Positions 7,188 to 13,564 of a stretch of DNA of 14,141 nt are shown piece by piece. A program made the translations under genes and the position numbers. The DNA comes from Candidatus Krumholzibacteriia bacterium (GTDB lineage Bacteria > Krumholzibacteriota > Krumholzibacteriia > LZORAL124-64-63), in NCBI GenBank assembly GCA_016744275.1, contig JADGEP010000052.1, forward strand, positions 1 to 14,141, in the 5' to 3' direction. The notes under the pieces are model-generated. The model saw only the letters and a list, made by a program, of their open reading frames with translations. It made no database searches and was not told the origin of the DNA. Every line of letters starts with the position of its first letter. Position 1 is the first letter of the stretch.

Positions 7188-7225
7188 AAAAAAAAAAAGA
7201 GCTGCGGGAAGCCCTGCAACTCTTT
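7188..7225 (-). terminator. Intrinsic terminator of tRNA-Lys
   Basis: On the minus strand AAAGAG-TTGC pairs with GCAG-CTCTTT, and an inner GGG/CCC closes a CTT loop with one bulged A (7196-7225). An uninterrupted T tract follows (A run at 7188-7198 on plus). The hairpin begins 9 nt beyond the tRNA 3' end. Confidence 0.9.
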
Positions 7226-7233
7226 GATTATAT

Positions 7234-7309
<76 letters not shown>

Positions 7310-7577
7310 ACCTAAAACCGGGTGCCGGATGATCCGCAATGTCCGGATGATCTGGCTAGCCGTTGGGCGAGTCCGATGTTATTCTGCACCGGGTCGGGCG
7401 AAGATGTGTCATGGTGGTGACGAGACGTAGCCCCGTGGACTGACACCCAACAGGCGGCAAAAGCTAGCATCCGCCCTGCCGGAAGTCAAGGAGACCGCCG
7501 CCATAATCCGGCCGCACGCCTAACCTGTTTTCGTCCCCCATCTTACTTCTCAACCACACGACCGAAAGACGCTGCCA

Positions 7578-8237
7578 ATGGCCGACCCCAAGCCCCTCAA
7601 AACGCTCCGCACTCGCCGCAAGAAGGCCAAAGAAGTCATCGCCGTTTTGCGCGAAGAATTTCCCAATACGGAATGCAGCCTCATCCACGAAGATGCCTGG
7701 CAGCTACTCGTCGCCACCATTCTCAGCGCCCAGTGCACCGACGCGCGGGTCAACAAAGTCACCCCCGGGTTGTTCGAGCAGTTCCCCACGCCCCAGGATT
7801 TTGCCGACGCGCCTCTCGCCGAAATCGAAGAGGCCATCCACAGCACAGGCTTCTACCGCAACAAGGCCAAGTCCCTGCAAGGTGCCGGGCGCGCGCTCAT
7901 CGAACGCCACGACGGCGAAGTGCCCAACGACATGAAGGCCTTGGTCAAGGTGCCCGGCGCCGGCCGCAAAACAGCCAACGTTGTCCTGGGCGAAATCTAC
8001 AACAACCCCGACGGCGTGGTGGTCGACACCCACGTGAGCCGCATCTCGCTCAAGCTGGGTTTCAGCGACACCGTTGACCCGGTCAAAGCTGAGCGCCAAC
8101 TCAATGAGGTCATCCCTCGCGTCGACTGGGCAGACTACGGCCACCTGATCATCGACCACGGCCGAAAGACCTGCCGCGCCCGCGTGCCCAAATGCGACGA
8201 CTGCTCGCTCTACAAATGGTGTGTGATTCGAGCCTGA
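7578..8237 (+). CDS. nth: Endonuclease III (DNA glycosylase / AP lyase)
   Basis: A 219-residue base-excision-repair enzyme that removes oxidised pyrimidines and cleaves the abasic strand. The helix-hairpin-helix is VPGAGRKTANVVLGE with catalytic Lys131. The catalytic Asp150 lies in VVDTHVSR. The C-terminal [4Fe-4S] loop has Cys199, Cys206, Cys209 and Cys215 in the exact C-x6-C-x2-C-x5-C spacing. Length is typical. No strong Shine-Dalgarno precedes ATG 7578, but the N-terminus (MADPKPLKTLRTRRKKAKEV) aligns with the normal start region. The adenylate kinase follows 80 bp later on the same strand. A 14-bp perfect palindrome, GTTGGCTAGCCAAC (8267-8280), lies between them. Its lack of a loop and poor T tract make it a weak terminator. 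Confidence 0.96.
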   Translation: MADPKPLKTLRTRRKKAKEVIAVLREEFPNTECSLIHEDAWQLLVATILSAQCTDARVNKVTPGLFEQFPTPQDFADAPLAEIEEAIHSTGFYRNKAKSLQGAGRALIERHDGEVPNDMKALVKVPGAGRKTANVVLGEIYNNPDGVVVDTHVSRISLKLGFSDTVDPVKAERQLNEVIPRVDWADYGHLIIDHGRKTCRARVPKCDDCSLYKWCVIRA

Positions 8238-8317
8238 TCCTGTACTAAGTCACCAAAAACAGATATTGTTGGCTAGCCAACCTTTTCCAGAATTCGACCA
8301 CAACAGGCAGGCGCTCC

Positions 8318-8953
8318 ATGCAAAAATACGTCATCATGGGCATCCAGGGCTGCGGCAAAGGCACCCAGGCCAAACTCCTGGCCGACAAATACGACCTGGT
8401 CCACATCTCGGTCGGCGACATCTTCCGCTGGAACGTGCAAAGCCACACCAAACTCTCGGCGCGCATCAAACGCATCGTCGCCCGTGGAGAAATGGTCGAC
8501 GATTCCATCGTGGCCGACATCGTGCAAGCCCGCTTGGCCGAACACGATTGGAACTACGGCTTCATCCTGGACGGATTTCCACGCAACGCCAGTCAGGCCG
8601 AATTTTTCCTGGAGACTTATGACATAGATGCGGTGATCAACATCGAGTTGACCAACGAAGTGGTGCTGGAAAGAGTGCTCTCGCGCCGGCTGTGCAGCGA
8701 GTGTGGGCTGGACTACAACCTCATTTTCCACCGGCCCGAAGTGGAAAACACCTGCGACGTTTGCGGCGGGTCATTGGTCGCCCGAGAAGATGACACCGAA
8801 GAAGTGGCGCAAAAACGCATCGCCGATTTTCACGAAAAAACTGAGCCTGTGCTGGACATATTCAGCCGTAAAGAATTGATCCTCACCGTGGATGGCGCTC
8901 AGTCGATTGATATGGTGCAGGCGGAGATTCGGTTCAAGCTGAACCTGGCTTAG
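8318..8953 (+). CDS. adk: Adenylate kinase, zinc-LID type (nucleoside monophosphate kinase)
   Basis: A 211-residue kinase that interconverts ATP + AMP and 2 ADP. The P-loop is GIQGCGKGT (8-16), a variant of the usual GPPGAGKGT. The AMP-binding region has SVGDIFR, DGFPRN (85-90) contains the conserved DGFPR, and the LID carries four cysteines (126, 129, 146, 149) in CSEC...CDVC, the zinc-binding form. The usual arginines appear at RVLSRR and KRIADF. Length and domain order fit Adk. The P-loop variation and the location outside a ribosomal-protein/secY cluster leave open a second, diverged NMP kinase rather than the housekeeping copy, so the symbol is given with some reserve. Its stop codon interlocks with that of the opposite-strand regulator, so no terminator separates them. 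Confidence 0.85.
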   Translation: MQKYVIMGIQGCGKGTQAKLLADKYDLVHISVGDIFRWNVQSHTKLSARIKRIVARGEMVDDSIVADIVQARLAEHDWNYGFILDGFPRNASQAEFFLETYDIDAVINIELTNEVVLERVLSRRLCSECGLDYNLIFHRPEVENTCDVCGGSLVAREDDTEEVAQKRIADFHEKTEPVLDIFSRKELILTVDGAQSIDMVQAEIRFKLNLA

Positions 8954-11448
8954 AGGCGTCGTGTCGGGATTCCAAACTTGACCATTTTGCGGTAGAGCGT
9001 GCTGCGTCCGATGCCCAAAGCCTTGGCGGCATTGTTGCGATTGCCGCCAGCTTCATCCAGGGCCACCAGCACTCGTGACCGCTCCACGGTTTCACTTTGA
9101 CTGAGCACAGGGACAACCGCTTCCGGCTCACTTTGGCCTGCGGCGGCGGCCATCGCCAAGGGCTCCTGCCCCTTCAATTCCACTTCGGATTGATCGGGCC
9201 GCCTGAGTTTCATTTCCACCCGCCCCAACGCCTGCAAACTCACGTGGGCCTGACGCGCCACCATCGCGATTTCCCGCACGTTGCCCGGCCACTCATAGGC
9301 CTCCATCTCAGTGAGGCTCTCGTGGCTAAAATACTCCGCCAAATCCACCGGGCGCCGCGCTGCCACACAGAGAAAATGGCGCATCAAGGGCAGGATGTCC
9401 TCACCCCGTTCACGCACCGGCGGCAGCGGCAAATCCAGGATCCGCAACCGGTAGTAAAGGTCGGCGCGGAAAGTGCCCTCTTTCACCTTCTGCTCAAGAT
9501 TGGCGTTCGTCGCAGCGACCAACCGGATATCCGTACGGCGCTGCTTCGGGTCACCCAAAGCCTGATACGTCGACTCCTGCAACAGCCGCAATAATTTGGG
9601 CTGCAGCTCCAGAGGCATGTCCCCGATTTCATCCAGGAACATCGTGCCGCCATTGGCTCGCGCCGCGTATCCCTCGCCGTTGCTGACAGCGCCACTGAAG
9701 GCGCCCTTCACGTGGCCGAAAAACTCGCGCTCGAACATGGTATCCGGGATAGCCGCCACATTGACGATCACCAACGGCCCTTCGGCCCGATCACTGTGCT
9801 GGTGCAGTCGCCTCGCAACCAGTTCCTTGCCGGTTCCCGTTTCGCCGGTGACCAACACCGGCTCATTCGTCGCAGCAAACATGTCGCACAACTGCAGTGT
9901 GTCGCGCATCACGCTGCTCTGATGGACAATCACATCGCCCGGATCGTAGCCGCCGGTCCTCACGGCCTTGCCGGTCGACATCGCCAGCTTGTCGGCCTTT
10001 TCCTGGGCGTTGCGCATCGCCGAGACACGACCAACAAGTGCACGACCTTGCTCGGTCCACCAACTCACATCCACTTTAATGAAGAGCTCCAGCGCCATCG
10101 TCGCTTGCTTCCAGGCTTCGTTCAATCGCACGATGCGCGGAGTGGCTGTGCGTGGGTCTTCGACTTCCTGCATTTTGAGCGTCGCGCTGATCAGCAGACT
10201 GACCGCCAACTCGTGGCGAGATTCGATTTCATCCAGGGTGGTGACCGATTCATCGATGCATTTGCGCGCGGTTTTGAGGTCGCCGGAATTGGTCGCCGTT
10301 TCGCAAATGACGCGCAGCGTGACCGCAGCTTCGTAGCGGTCGCCTTGGTCTTTGGCCATGGCGAGGGCTTTGTTCAGGGCGGTGAGGGCTTCGCCTTGGT
10401 TGCCTTCCAGGTTGTGGCATTCGCCGATGCGGCGGAAGGTACCCAACACAATATCGCTAGTTGCCGAAACTCGGTATCCTATAGTGGCCGCCCGAGAATA
10501 GAACCGACGTGCAGATCCGAAGTTTCTCTCGTCCCGGTAAACATCTCCCATAAACTCGAGAGCAAGAGCCTCCTCTCTTAGGAACTGAATGTCTTGAGCT
10601 TGTTCATAGGCTGTCTGCAGATGCTCTTTTGCTTTACCAAAATCTCGGTTTAATCGGTAAACTGCTCCAAGCCCAATATTCGCCATGCATTCGCGGTGGG
10701 TCCATTTCTTCTTTTTTCCTAGCTCCAGTGAGCTATCAAGGTGAATCAGTGCAGATCGATAGTCTCCCAATTTGTAATAGGTCACACCTAAATTTAGATG
10801 CACCATTGACTCTCGCGCCCTAAAACTCTTCTCCACGAAATAGGGTAACACGCAATTGTACCATTTTATTGATTCACGATAGTTCGATAATCGGCGGTAT
10901 ATAAGTCCGAGATAATTTCCACATCGAAATTGGCTAAGCTTATCGCTCGACAATTTCAGTAGTTGGTATGCCGTTTCTCCTGCCTCCGCGGCTTCGCTGT
11001 GAAAGCCCAATTCCGTCAGTCCAACCGACTTCAGAAAGAAATAGCTTCCGAGACTCCTGTGAATCGGAGAACTATGCATTTCAATAAAACGTTCGCATTC
11101 TTCAAGAGCAGGTTTAGGATTTCCAAGTAGTAGTAGTGACCAAAGGCGCAACAGATTCAATGCCGGACGTTTCGAAATCTCTGCGTACTCAAAATGGCCT
11201 ATTAGCTCCTCAATTCCCTCGTAATCACGTAAAAAGAACAGATTCCAGCCTATCAATTCCAATACTGTGTCCGCATCTACGCTATCGAAGGGCGTGCAGT
11301 CGTTCTCATGCAAAATCAGGGAGTCAAGTGCGCCAATTGAACCGGAATAATCTTCTTTTAAGAATAGTTCTTTTGCATCCAACACTTTGCTCGTCGAGTG
11401 TCGGCTCGTCACAAGCCAATCAGTACTTAGTACTTTGTAAAAGTTCAA
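8950..11448 (-). CDS. TPR-containing sigma-54-dependent transcriptional activator
   Basis: An 832-residue regulator. Residues ~1-460 are helical TPR-like repeats (for example MVHLNLGVTYYKLGDYRSAL, ANIGLGAVYRLNRDFGKAKE, LEFMGDVYRDERNFGSARR), with no receiver, GAF or PAS domain, so the input is probably a protein or peptide contact. The AAA+ sigma-54 domain spans ~500-740: Walker A GETGTGKE (535-542), the sigma-54 contact loop GAFSGA (582-587, Ser in place of the usual Thr), Walker B GTMFLDEIGD, and WPGNVRE (720-726). A polar linker leads to a Fis-type helix-turn-helix (~790-825, GGNRNNAAKALGIGRSTLYRKM). TTG 11448 is chosen as the start because GGAGG lies 6 nt upstream and no other start is near. 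Hand counts give ~43-49% GC for codons before ~residue 336 and ~57-63% after it. Target genes are unknown, and no clear -24/-12 promoter was recognised in the window. Confidence 0.93.
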   Translation of the reverse strand: MNFYKVLSTDWLVTSRHSTSKVLDAKELFLKEDYSGSIGALDSLILHENDCTPFDSVDADTVLELIGWNLFFLRDYEGIEELIGHFEYAEISKRPALNLLRLWSLLLLGNPKPALEECERFIEMHSSPIHRSLGSYFFLKSVGLTELGFHSEAAEAGETAYQLLKLSSDKLSQFRCGNYLGLIYRRLSNYRESIKWYNCVLPYFVEKSFRARESMVHLNLGVTYYKLGDYRSALIHLDSSLELGKKKKWTHRECMANIGLGAVYRLNRDFGKAKEHLQTAYEQAQDIQFLREEALALEFMGDVYRDERNFGSARRFYSRAATIGYRVSATSDIVLGTFRRIGECHNLEGNQGEALTALNKALAMAKDQGDRYEAAVTLRVICETATNSGDLKTARKCIDESVTTLDEIESRHELAVSLLISATLKMQEVEDPRTATPRIVRLNEAWKQATMALELFIKVDVSWWTEQGRALVGRVSAMRNAQEKADKLAMSTGKAVRTGGYDPGDVIVHQSSVMRDTLQLCDMFAATNEPVLVTGETGTGKELVARRLHQHSDRAEGPLVIVNVAAIPDTMFEREFFGHVKGAFSGAVSNGEGYAARANGGTMFLDEIGDMPLELQPKLLRLLQESTYQALGDPKQRRTDIRLVAATNANLEQKVKEGTFRADLYYRLRILDLPLPPVRERGEDILPLMRHFLCVAARRPVDLAEYFSHESLTEMEAYEWPGNVREIAMVARQAHVSLQALGRVEMKLRRPDQSEVELKGQEPLAMAAAAGQSEPEAVVPVLSQSETVERSRVLVALDEAGGNRNNAAKALGIGRSTLYRKMVKFGIPTRRL

Positions 11449-11454
11449 TCCAGT

Positions 11455-11459
11455 CCTCC
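11455..11459 (-). promoter_or_regulatory. Shine-Dalgarno site for a TTG start
   Basis: On the minus strand GGAGG is followed by 6 nt and then TTG (11446-11448). It decides the start of the TPR/sigma-54 regulator, which has no ATG or GTG nearby. Confidence 0.8.
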
Positions 11460-11469
11460 AACCAACCCT

Positions 11470-11510
11470 ATAATAATTGCCAAAACGTCTACCCGTGAAT
11501 TATTGGCAAT
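11470..11510 (-). promoter_or_regulatory. Candidate promoter with embedded inverted repeat, upstream of the TPR/sigma-54 regulator
   Basis: On the minus strand TTCACG (rc of 11494-11499), 18 bp and TATTAT (rc of 11470-11475) form a plausible sigma-70 promoter that would start transcription ~20 nt before the TTG. Exact 8-bp arms ATTGCCAA and TTGGCAAT (11476-11483 and 11503-11510) are 27 bp apart centre to centre. One abuts the -10 and the other lies upstream of the -35. This geometry suits an operator, possibly for autoregulation. It is inference without a known regulator motif. Confidence 0.5.
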
Positions 11511-11782
11511 CCGCAAAATTAAATGCCCATATAATTCAATACTCCTATCAATTCTATTTATTACAGCATGATAGCACACTCTCTACTAAATTTGCTAGAT
11601 ATGAGACTACACCCATTTTGAGGGCCTATTTGCAGGGCAAACCAGAACCTAATTACACTAGCGTCAATAGAGTTATTAACGCAGTGGTCTTATAAACTTA
11701 GTCTATATATCAACTCTCTTACCACCACCCCCCGGGGGGCGATAAAGACTATCAATTCTCATTATAAAAACTTTTTCCACCC
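11511..11782. other. AT-rich non-coding stretch
   Basis: No supported gene is visible. The 72-codon open frame on plus (11477-11695) has no ribosome site and no family resemblance. Base composition is far more AT-rich than the surrounding genes and matches the 5' part of the neighbouring regulator gene. It contains an 11-bp direct repeat CTATCAATTCT (11545-11555 and 11749-11759) and an isolated 12-bp palindrome of six C then six G (11728-11739). TAGTCT...AGACTA arms lie loosely around that palindrome. I see no transposase, terminal repeats or tRNA. Confidence 0.6.
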
Positions 11783-11857
11783 AAAAACAAAACCCGCCTC
11801 CCTCGAGCCATCCCCTGTCTCAAAAGACAGGGCATGGCCCCAGAAAACCGGGTTTTG
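11783..11857 (-). terminator. Nested-hairpin terminator-like structure downstream of ssb
   Basis: On the minus strand the outer arms CAAAACCCG (11849-11857) and CGGGTTTTG (11788-11796) enclose an inner stem. That stem is GCCAT plus CCCTGTCT pairing with AGACAGGG plus ATGGC (written in plus-strand orientation; 8-bp core 11813-11820 / 11825-11832, loop CAAA), with a single C-C mismatch between its two segments. The outer stem runs into five T's (11783-11787), which fits termination of ssb transcription. It is larger and more elaborate than a usual terminator. A further small hairpin GCCTGC-GTCA-GCAGGC (11894-11909) lies between it and the ssb stop. Confidence 0.65.
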
Positions 11858-11919
11858 CCCACATGCCACTCACCATGGCATTTGAATGTTTCCGCCTGCG
11901 TCAGCAGGCAACAATCAGC

Positions 11920-12408
11920 CTAGAAAGGCAGATCGTCGTCCTCTTCCTGGGCCGCACCGCCGTCAGCGGGTTTGTCCATCGGAGGCGGATTGAAGCTGCC
12001 GCTGTCTTTGGCCTGGCCGCCGCCGCCAAAATTGCCGCCGCCACCACCGCCACCGCTGTAGCCTTCGCCCTCGTCCTTGCGGCCGAGAAGCATCAGGTCA
12101 CGAGCGACGATTTCGGTGGTGTAGCGATCGTTGCCATCCTGGCCCGTCCACTTGCGGGTTTCCAGTTTGCCTTCGATGTACACCTGCTTGCCCTTGCGCA
12201 AGTATTTTTCGGCGCGTTCGGCGAGGTAGCGCCAGGCGACAATGCGATGCCACTCGGTTTTTTCCTGCCATTCGCCGCTCTGCTTGTCTTTCCAGCTTTC
12301 GGTCGTGGCGACCGAGAAGTTGGCCACAGGCACGTTGCTCTGGGTGTACTTGATTTCGGGATCGCGGCCGAGGTTGCCGATGATAGTCACTTTGTTGACG
12401 CCAGCCAT
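11920..12408 (-). CDS. ssb: Single-stranded DNA-binding protein
   Basis: A 162-residue SSB that coats single-stranded DNA in replication, recombination and repair and recruits partner enzymes. An OB-fold occupies about residues 1-110 (MAGVNKVTIIGNLGRDPEIK, FSVATTESWKDKQSGEWQEK, EWHRIVAWRYLAERAEKYL, KQVYIEGKLETRKW). A Gly-rich linker (116-131) and a Pro/Gly tail follow, and the conserved acidic tip EEDDDLPF ends in the canonical Leu-Pro-Phe. The start at 12408 has AAGGAGG 5 nt upstream. The open frame extends further upstream to 12609 but would run through tRNA-His, so it is rejected. Two tRNA genes lie upstream on the same strand, and a structured terminator-like element follows. Confidence 0.97.
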   Translation of the reverse strand: MAGVNKVTIIGNLGRDPEIKYTQSNVPVANFSVATTESWKDKQSGEWQEKTEWHRIVAWRYLAERAEKYLRKGKQVYIEGKLETRKWTGQDGNDRYTTEIVARDLMLLGRKDEGEGYSGGGGGGGNFGGGGQAKDSGSFNPPPMDKPADGGAAQEEDDDLPF

Positions 12409-12461
12409 TGCGTCCTCCTTGGTACCCAGCATTTGCGCCGGGATTTGGCGGAATTTCCTTG

Positions 12462-12480
12462 TCTGAATAGGCTCTGAATA
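12462..12480 (-). repeat. Tandem 8-bp repeat upstream of ssb
   Basis: TCTGAATA occurs twice with an 11-bp period (12462-12469 and 12473-12480, plus-strand reading), 54-72 bp upstream of the ssb start. One-helical-turn spacing fits side-by-side protein binding, but no known operator is recognised and chance is possible. Confidence 0.35.
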
Positions 12481-12527
12481 TGCGGGAGGGAATGTATCAG
12501 AACAGACCAGGAAATAGGATAAAAAAA

Positions 12528-12604
12528 TGGGGTGGCTGATGGGATTCGAACCCACGACCACCTGGACCACAACCAGGGGCTCTGCCGACTGAGCTACAGC
12601 CACC
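12528..12604 (-). tRNA. tRNA-His, anticodon GUG
   Basis: A complete cloverleaf on the minus strand. The acceptor is GTGGCTG / CAGCCAC. The extra 5' G at position -1 (12604), opposite discriminator C73, is the identity mark of tRNA-His and is encoded. The anticodon loop contains GTG within CCTGG-TTGTGGT-CCAGG, and the T-arm is GTGGG-TTCGAAT-CCCAT. The CCA end is encoded. A run of seven T's follows CCA directly on the minus strand, without a separate hairpin. tRNA-Arg lies 16 bp upstream and is probably co-transcribed. Confidence 0.97.
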
Positions 12605-12620
12605 ACCATATTCGTATTTC

Positions 12621-12697
12621 TGGTACGCCCGGCAGGATTCGAACCTGCGGCCTGCGGATTAGAAGTCCGCTGCTCTATCCAACTGAGCTACGGGCGC
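12621..12697 (-). tRNA. tRNA-Arg, anticodon UCU
   Basis: A complete 77-nt cloverleaf on the minus strand. The acceptor is GCGCCCG / CGGGCGT, again with a G1-U72 wobble as in the tRNA-Lys of this window. The anticodon stem-loop is GCGGA-CTTCTAA-TCCGC with anticodon TCT, which reads AGA. The T-arm is GCAGG-TTCGAAT-CCTGC, the discriminator is A73 and CCA is encoded. It is the first gene of an Arg-His tRNA pair upstream of ssb. Confidence 0.97.
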
Positions 12698-13166
12698 CCG
12701 ATGTGTTTGCCCCCAGAAATCTAGGGTACGGGACCTGAGCTTCACTGGATCTCCAGATTCAATCCGATCGCGTGACCGATATCATGCGGGCGGACGCGAA
12801 TAATGGCCATCGGACGGACACTTGTCAAGACTCTGGATTCCGTCTTTGCAAAATGCCCAACCCAGCCGGCCAGGTGGTGGAAGCAGACCAATCGGCCCCC
12901 TGCCGCCGGTGGATCTGCAGGGAATGGGCCCTTATCCGTGCGGATTCCCACCGTTTTCCTAACTGCGCACCATCAAGAGAGTTAAAATCGGCACGACAAT
13001 TTCTGAGGATTATGTCGCCCCCGGCAACGTCCCCCACAGATGTCCCCGACCGGCCCAGCCGCTCCCCCGGCTTGACAGCCGCCCTTCGAGTGGCCGCCAC
13101 CGACTGTCGGCCCTATTGTGTGCCCCGACAAGATCAGGCTCATCCGGCCGCCCCAGCGGCGCCCCC
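12698..13166. other. Non-coding stretch between tRNA-Arg and the haem monooxygenase
   Basis: About 470 bp with no supported gene. The open frames here are GC-rich shadows with no ribosome site or family resemblance, including a long plus frame that runs on through the monooxygenase gene out of phase. It must hold the promoters of the divergent tRNA operon and monooxygenase. A TTGACA hexamer at 13072-13077 could be a -35 for the monooxygenase, but no good -10 lies 16-18 bp downstream. A 12-bp palindrome, CTGGATCTCCAG, lies near 12747. Confidence 0.55.
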
Positions 13167-13193
13167 GTATCGAAAACCCCAGTATCGAAAACC
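13167..13193 (+). repeat. 15-bp-period direct repeat in the leader of the haem monooxygenase
   Basis: GTATCGAAAACC occurs at 13167-13178 and 13182-13193. The second copy runs straight into the AAGGAG ribosome site (13194-13199). It may be a small tandem duplication or a binding site that could affect translation. No known motif is recognised. Confidence 0.5.
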
Positions 13194-13204
13194 AAGGAGT
13201 GCTC

Positions 13205-13507
13205 ATGTACATCGCCATGAACCGATTCCCCATCGCCAAGGGCTTCGAAGACACCTTCGTCGAAGTGTGGCGCACCCGCGATTCCAAACTCGACACCGTG
13301 CCCGGTTTCCTCGAATTCAAAATGCTCCACGGTCCCGAGATCGAGGGCGGCACCGTCTTCATTTCGCATTCGGTTTGGGAATCCTACGACGCCTTCCACG
13401 CCTGGACCGAATCCGACGCCTTCAAGGCTGCCCATGGCAAGTCGCGCGCGCCCGAGGGCACGTACCTGGGGCCACCGAAATTTGAGGGATTTGAAGTGGT
13501 GCTGTAG
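13205..13507 (+). CDS. Antibiotic-biosynthesis-monooxygenase-fold protein, IsdG/HmoB-like haem-degrading candidate
   Basis: A 100-residue ferredoxin-like dimeric alpha/beta-barrel protein. Asn6 (MNRF), Trp67 (HAWTES) and His77 (KAAHGKS) sit at the positions of the Asn-Trp-His catalytic triad of IsdG/IsdI haem oxygenases. The stretch VPGFLEFKMLHG and the C-terminal RAPEGTYLGPPKFEGFEVVL are typical of this subgroup. It is cytoplasmic, with no signal peptide. ATG 13205 has AAGGAG 5 nt upstream. An in-frame upstream extension to 13118 lacks family residues. The family oxidatively opens haem to release iron, although some ABM-fold proteins act on other substrates. No haem uptake gene is in the window. 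It stands alone, facing a convergent gene across a terminator. Confidence 0.88.
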   Translation: MYIAMNRFPIAKGFEDTFVEVWRTRDSKLDTVPGFLEFKMLHGPEIEGGTVFISHSVWESYDAFHAWTESDAFKAAHGKSRAPEGTYLGPPKFEGFEVVL

Positions 13508-13523
13508 ATCTCTGCAGTTTTGC

Positions 13524-13555
13524 GGGGTGCCTGACAAAATCGGTTCAGGCACCCC
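13524..13555. terminator. Hairpin terminator between convergent genes
   Basis: GGGGTGCCTGA (13524-13534) pairs perfectly with TCAGGCACCCC (13545-13555) around a 10-nt loop. It begins 16 bp after the monooxygenase stop and ends 9 bp before the stop of the opposing gene, so it could serve both. T tracts are poor on both sides, so efficiency is uncertain. Confidence 0.7.
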
Positions 13556-13564
13556 TCAATCATC

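Noticed and set aside
8267..8280. 14-bp palindrome GTTGGCTAGCCAAC as a terminator of nth
   Set aside because: A perfect palindrome without loop bases and only CTTTT after it; too weak to call. It is mentioned in the nth entry.
8950..9000. Sigma-54 (-24/-12) promoters for targets of the TPR regulator inside the window
   Set aside because: By eye I found no TGGCAC-N5-TTGC site upstream of a gene. TTGGCA near 11505 lacks the matching -12 element.
11477..11695. 72-codon plus-strand open frame in the AT-rich spacer
   Set aside because: No ribosome site, no recognisable motif, and it overlaps the candidate promoter of the opposite-strand regulator. It is most likely a chance frame in AT-rich DNA.
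12409..12609. Extended N-terminus of SSB starting at 12609
   Set aside because: It would translate through tRNA-His. The SSB OB-fold begins exactly at 12408 with a strong ribosome site.
12772..13485. Long plus-strand open frame (237 codons) overlapping the haem monooxygenase gene in another phase
   Set aside because: Arg/Pro-rich, low-complexity translation typical of a GC-rich shadow frame. It has no ribosome site and no family resemblance, and the IsdG-like gene in the other phase is clear.
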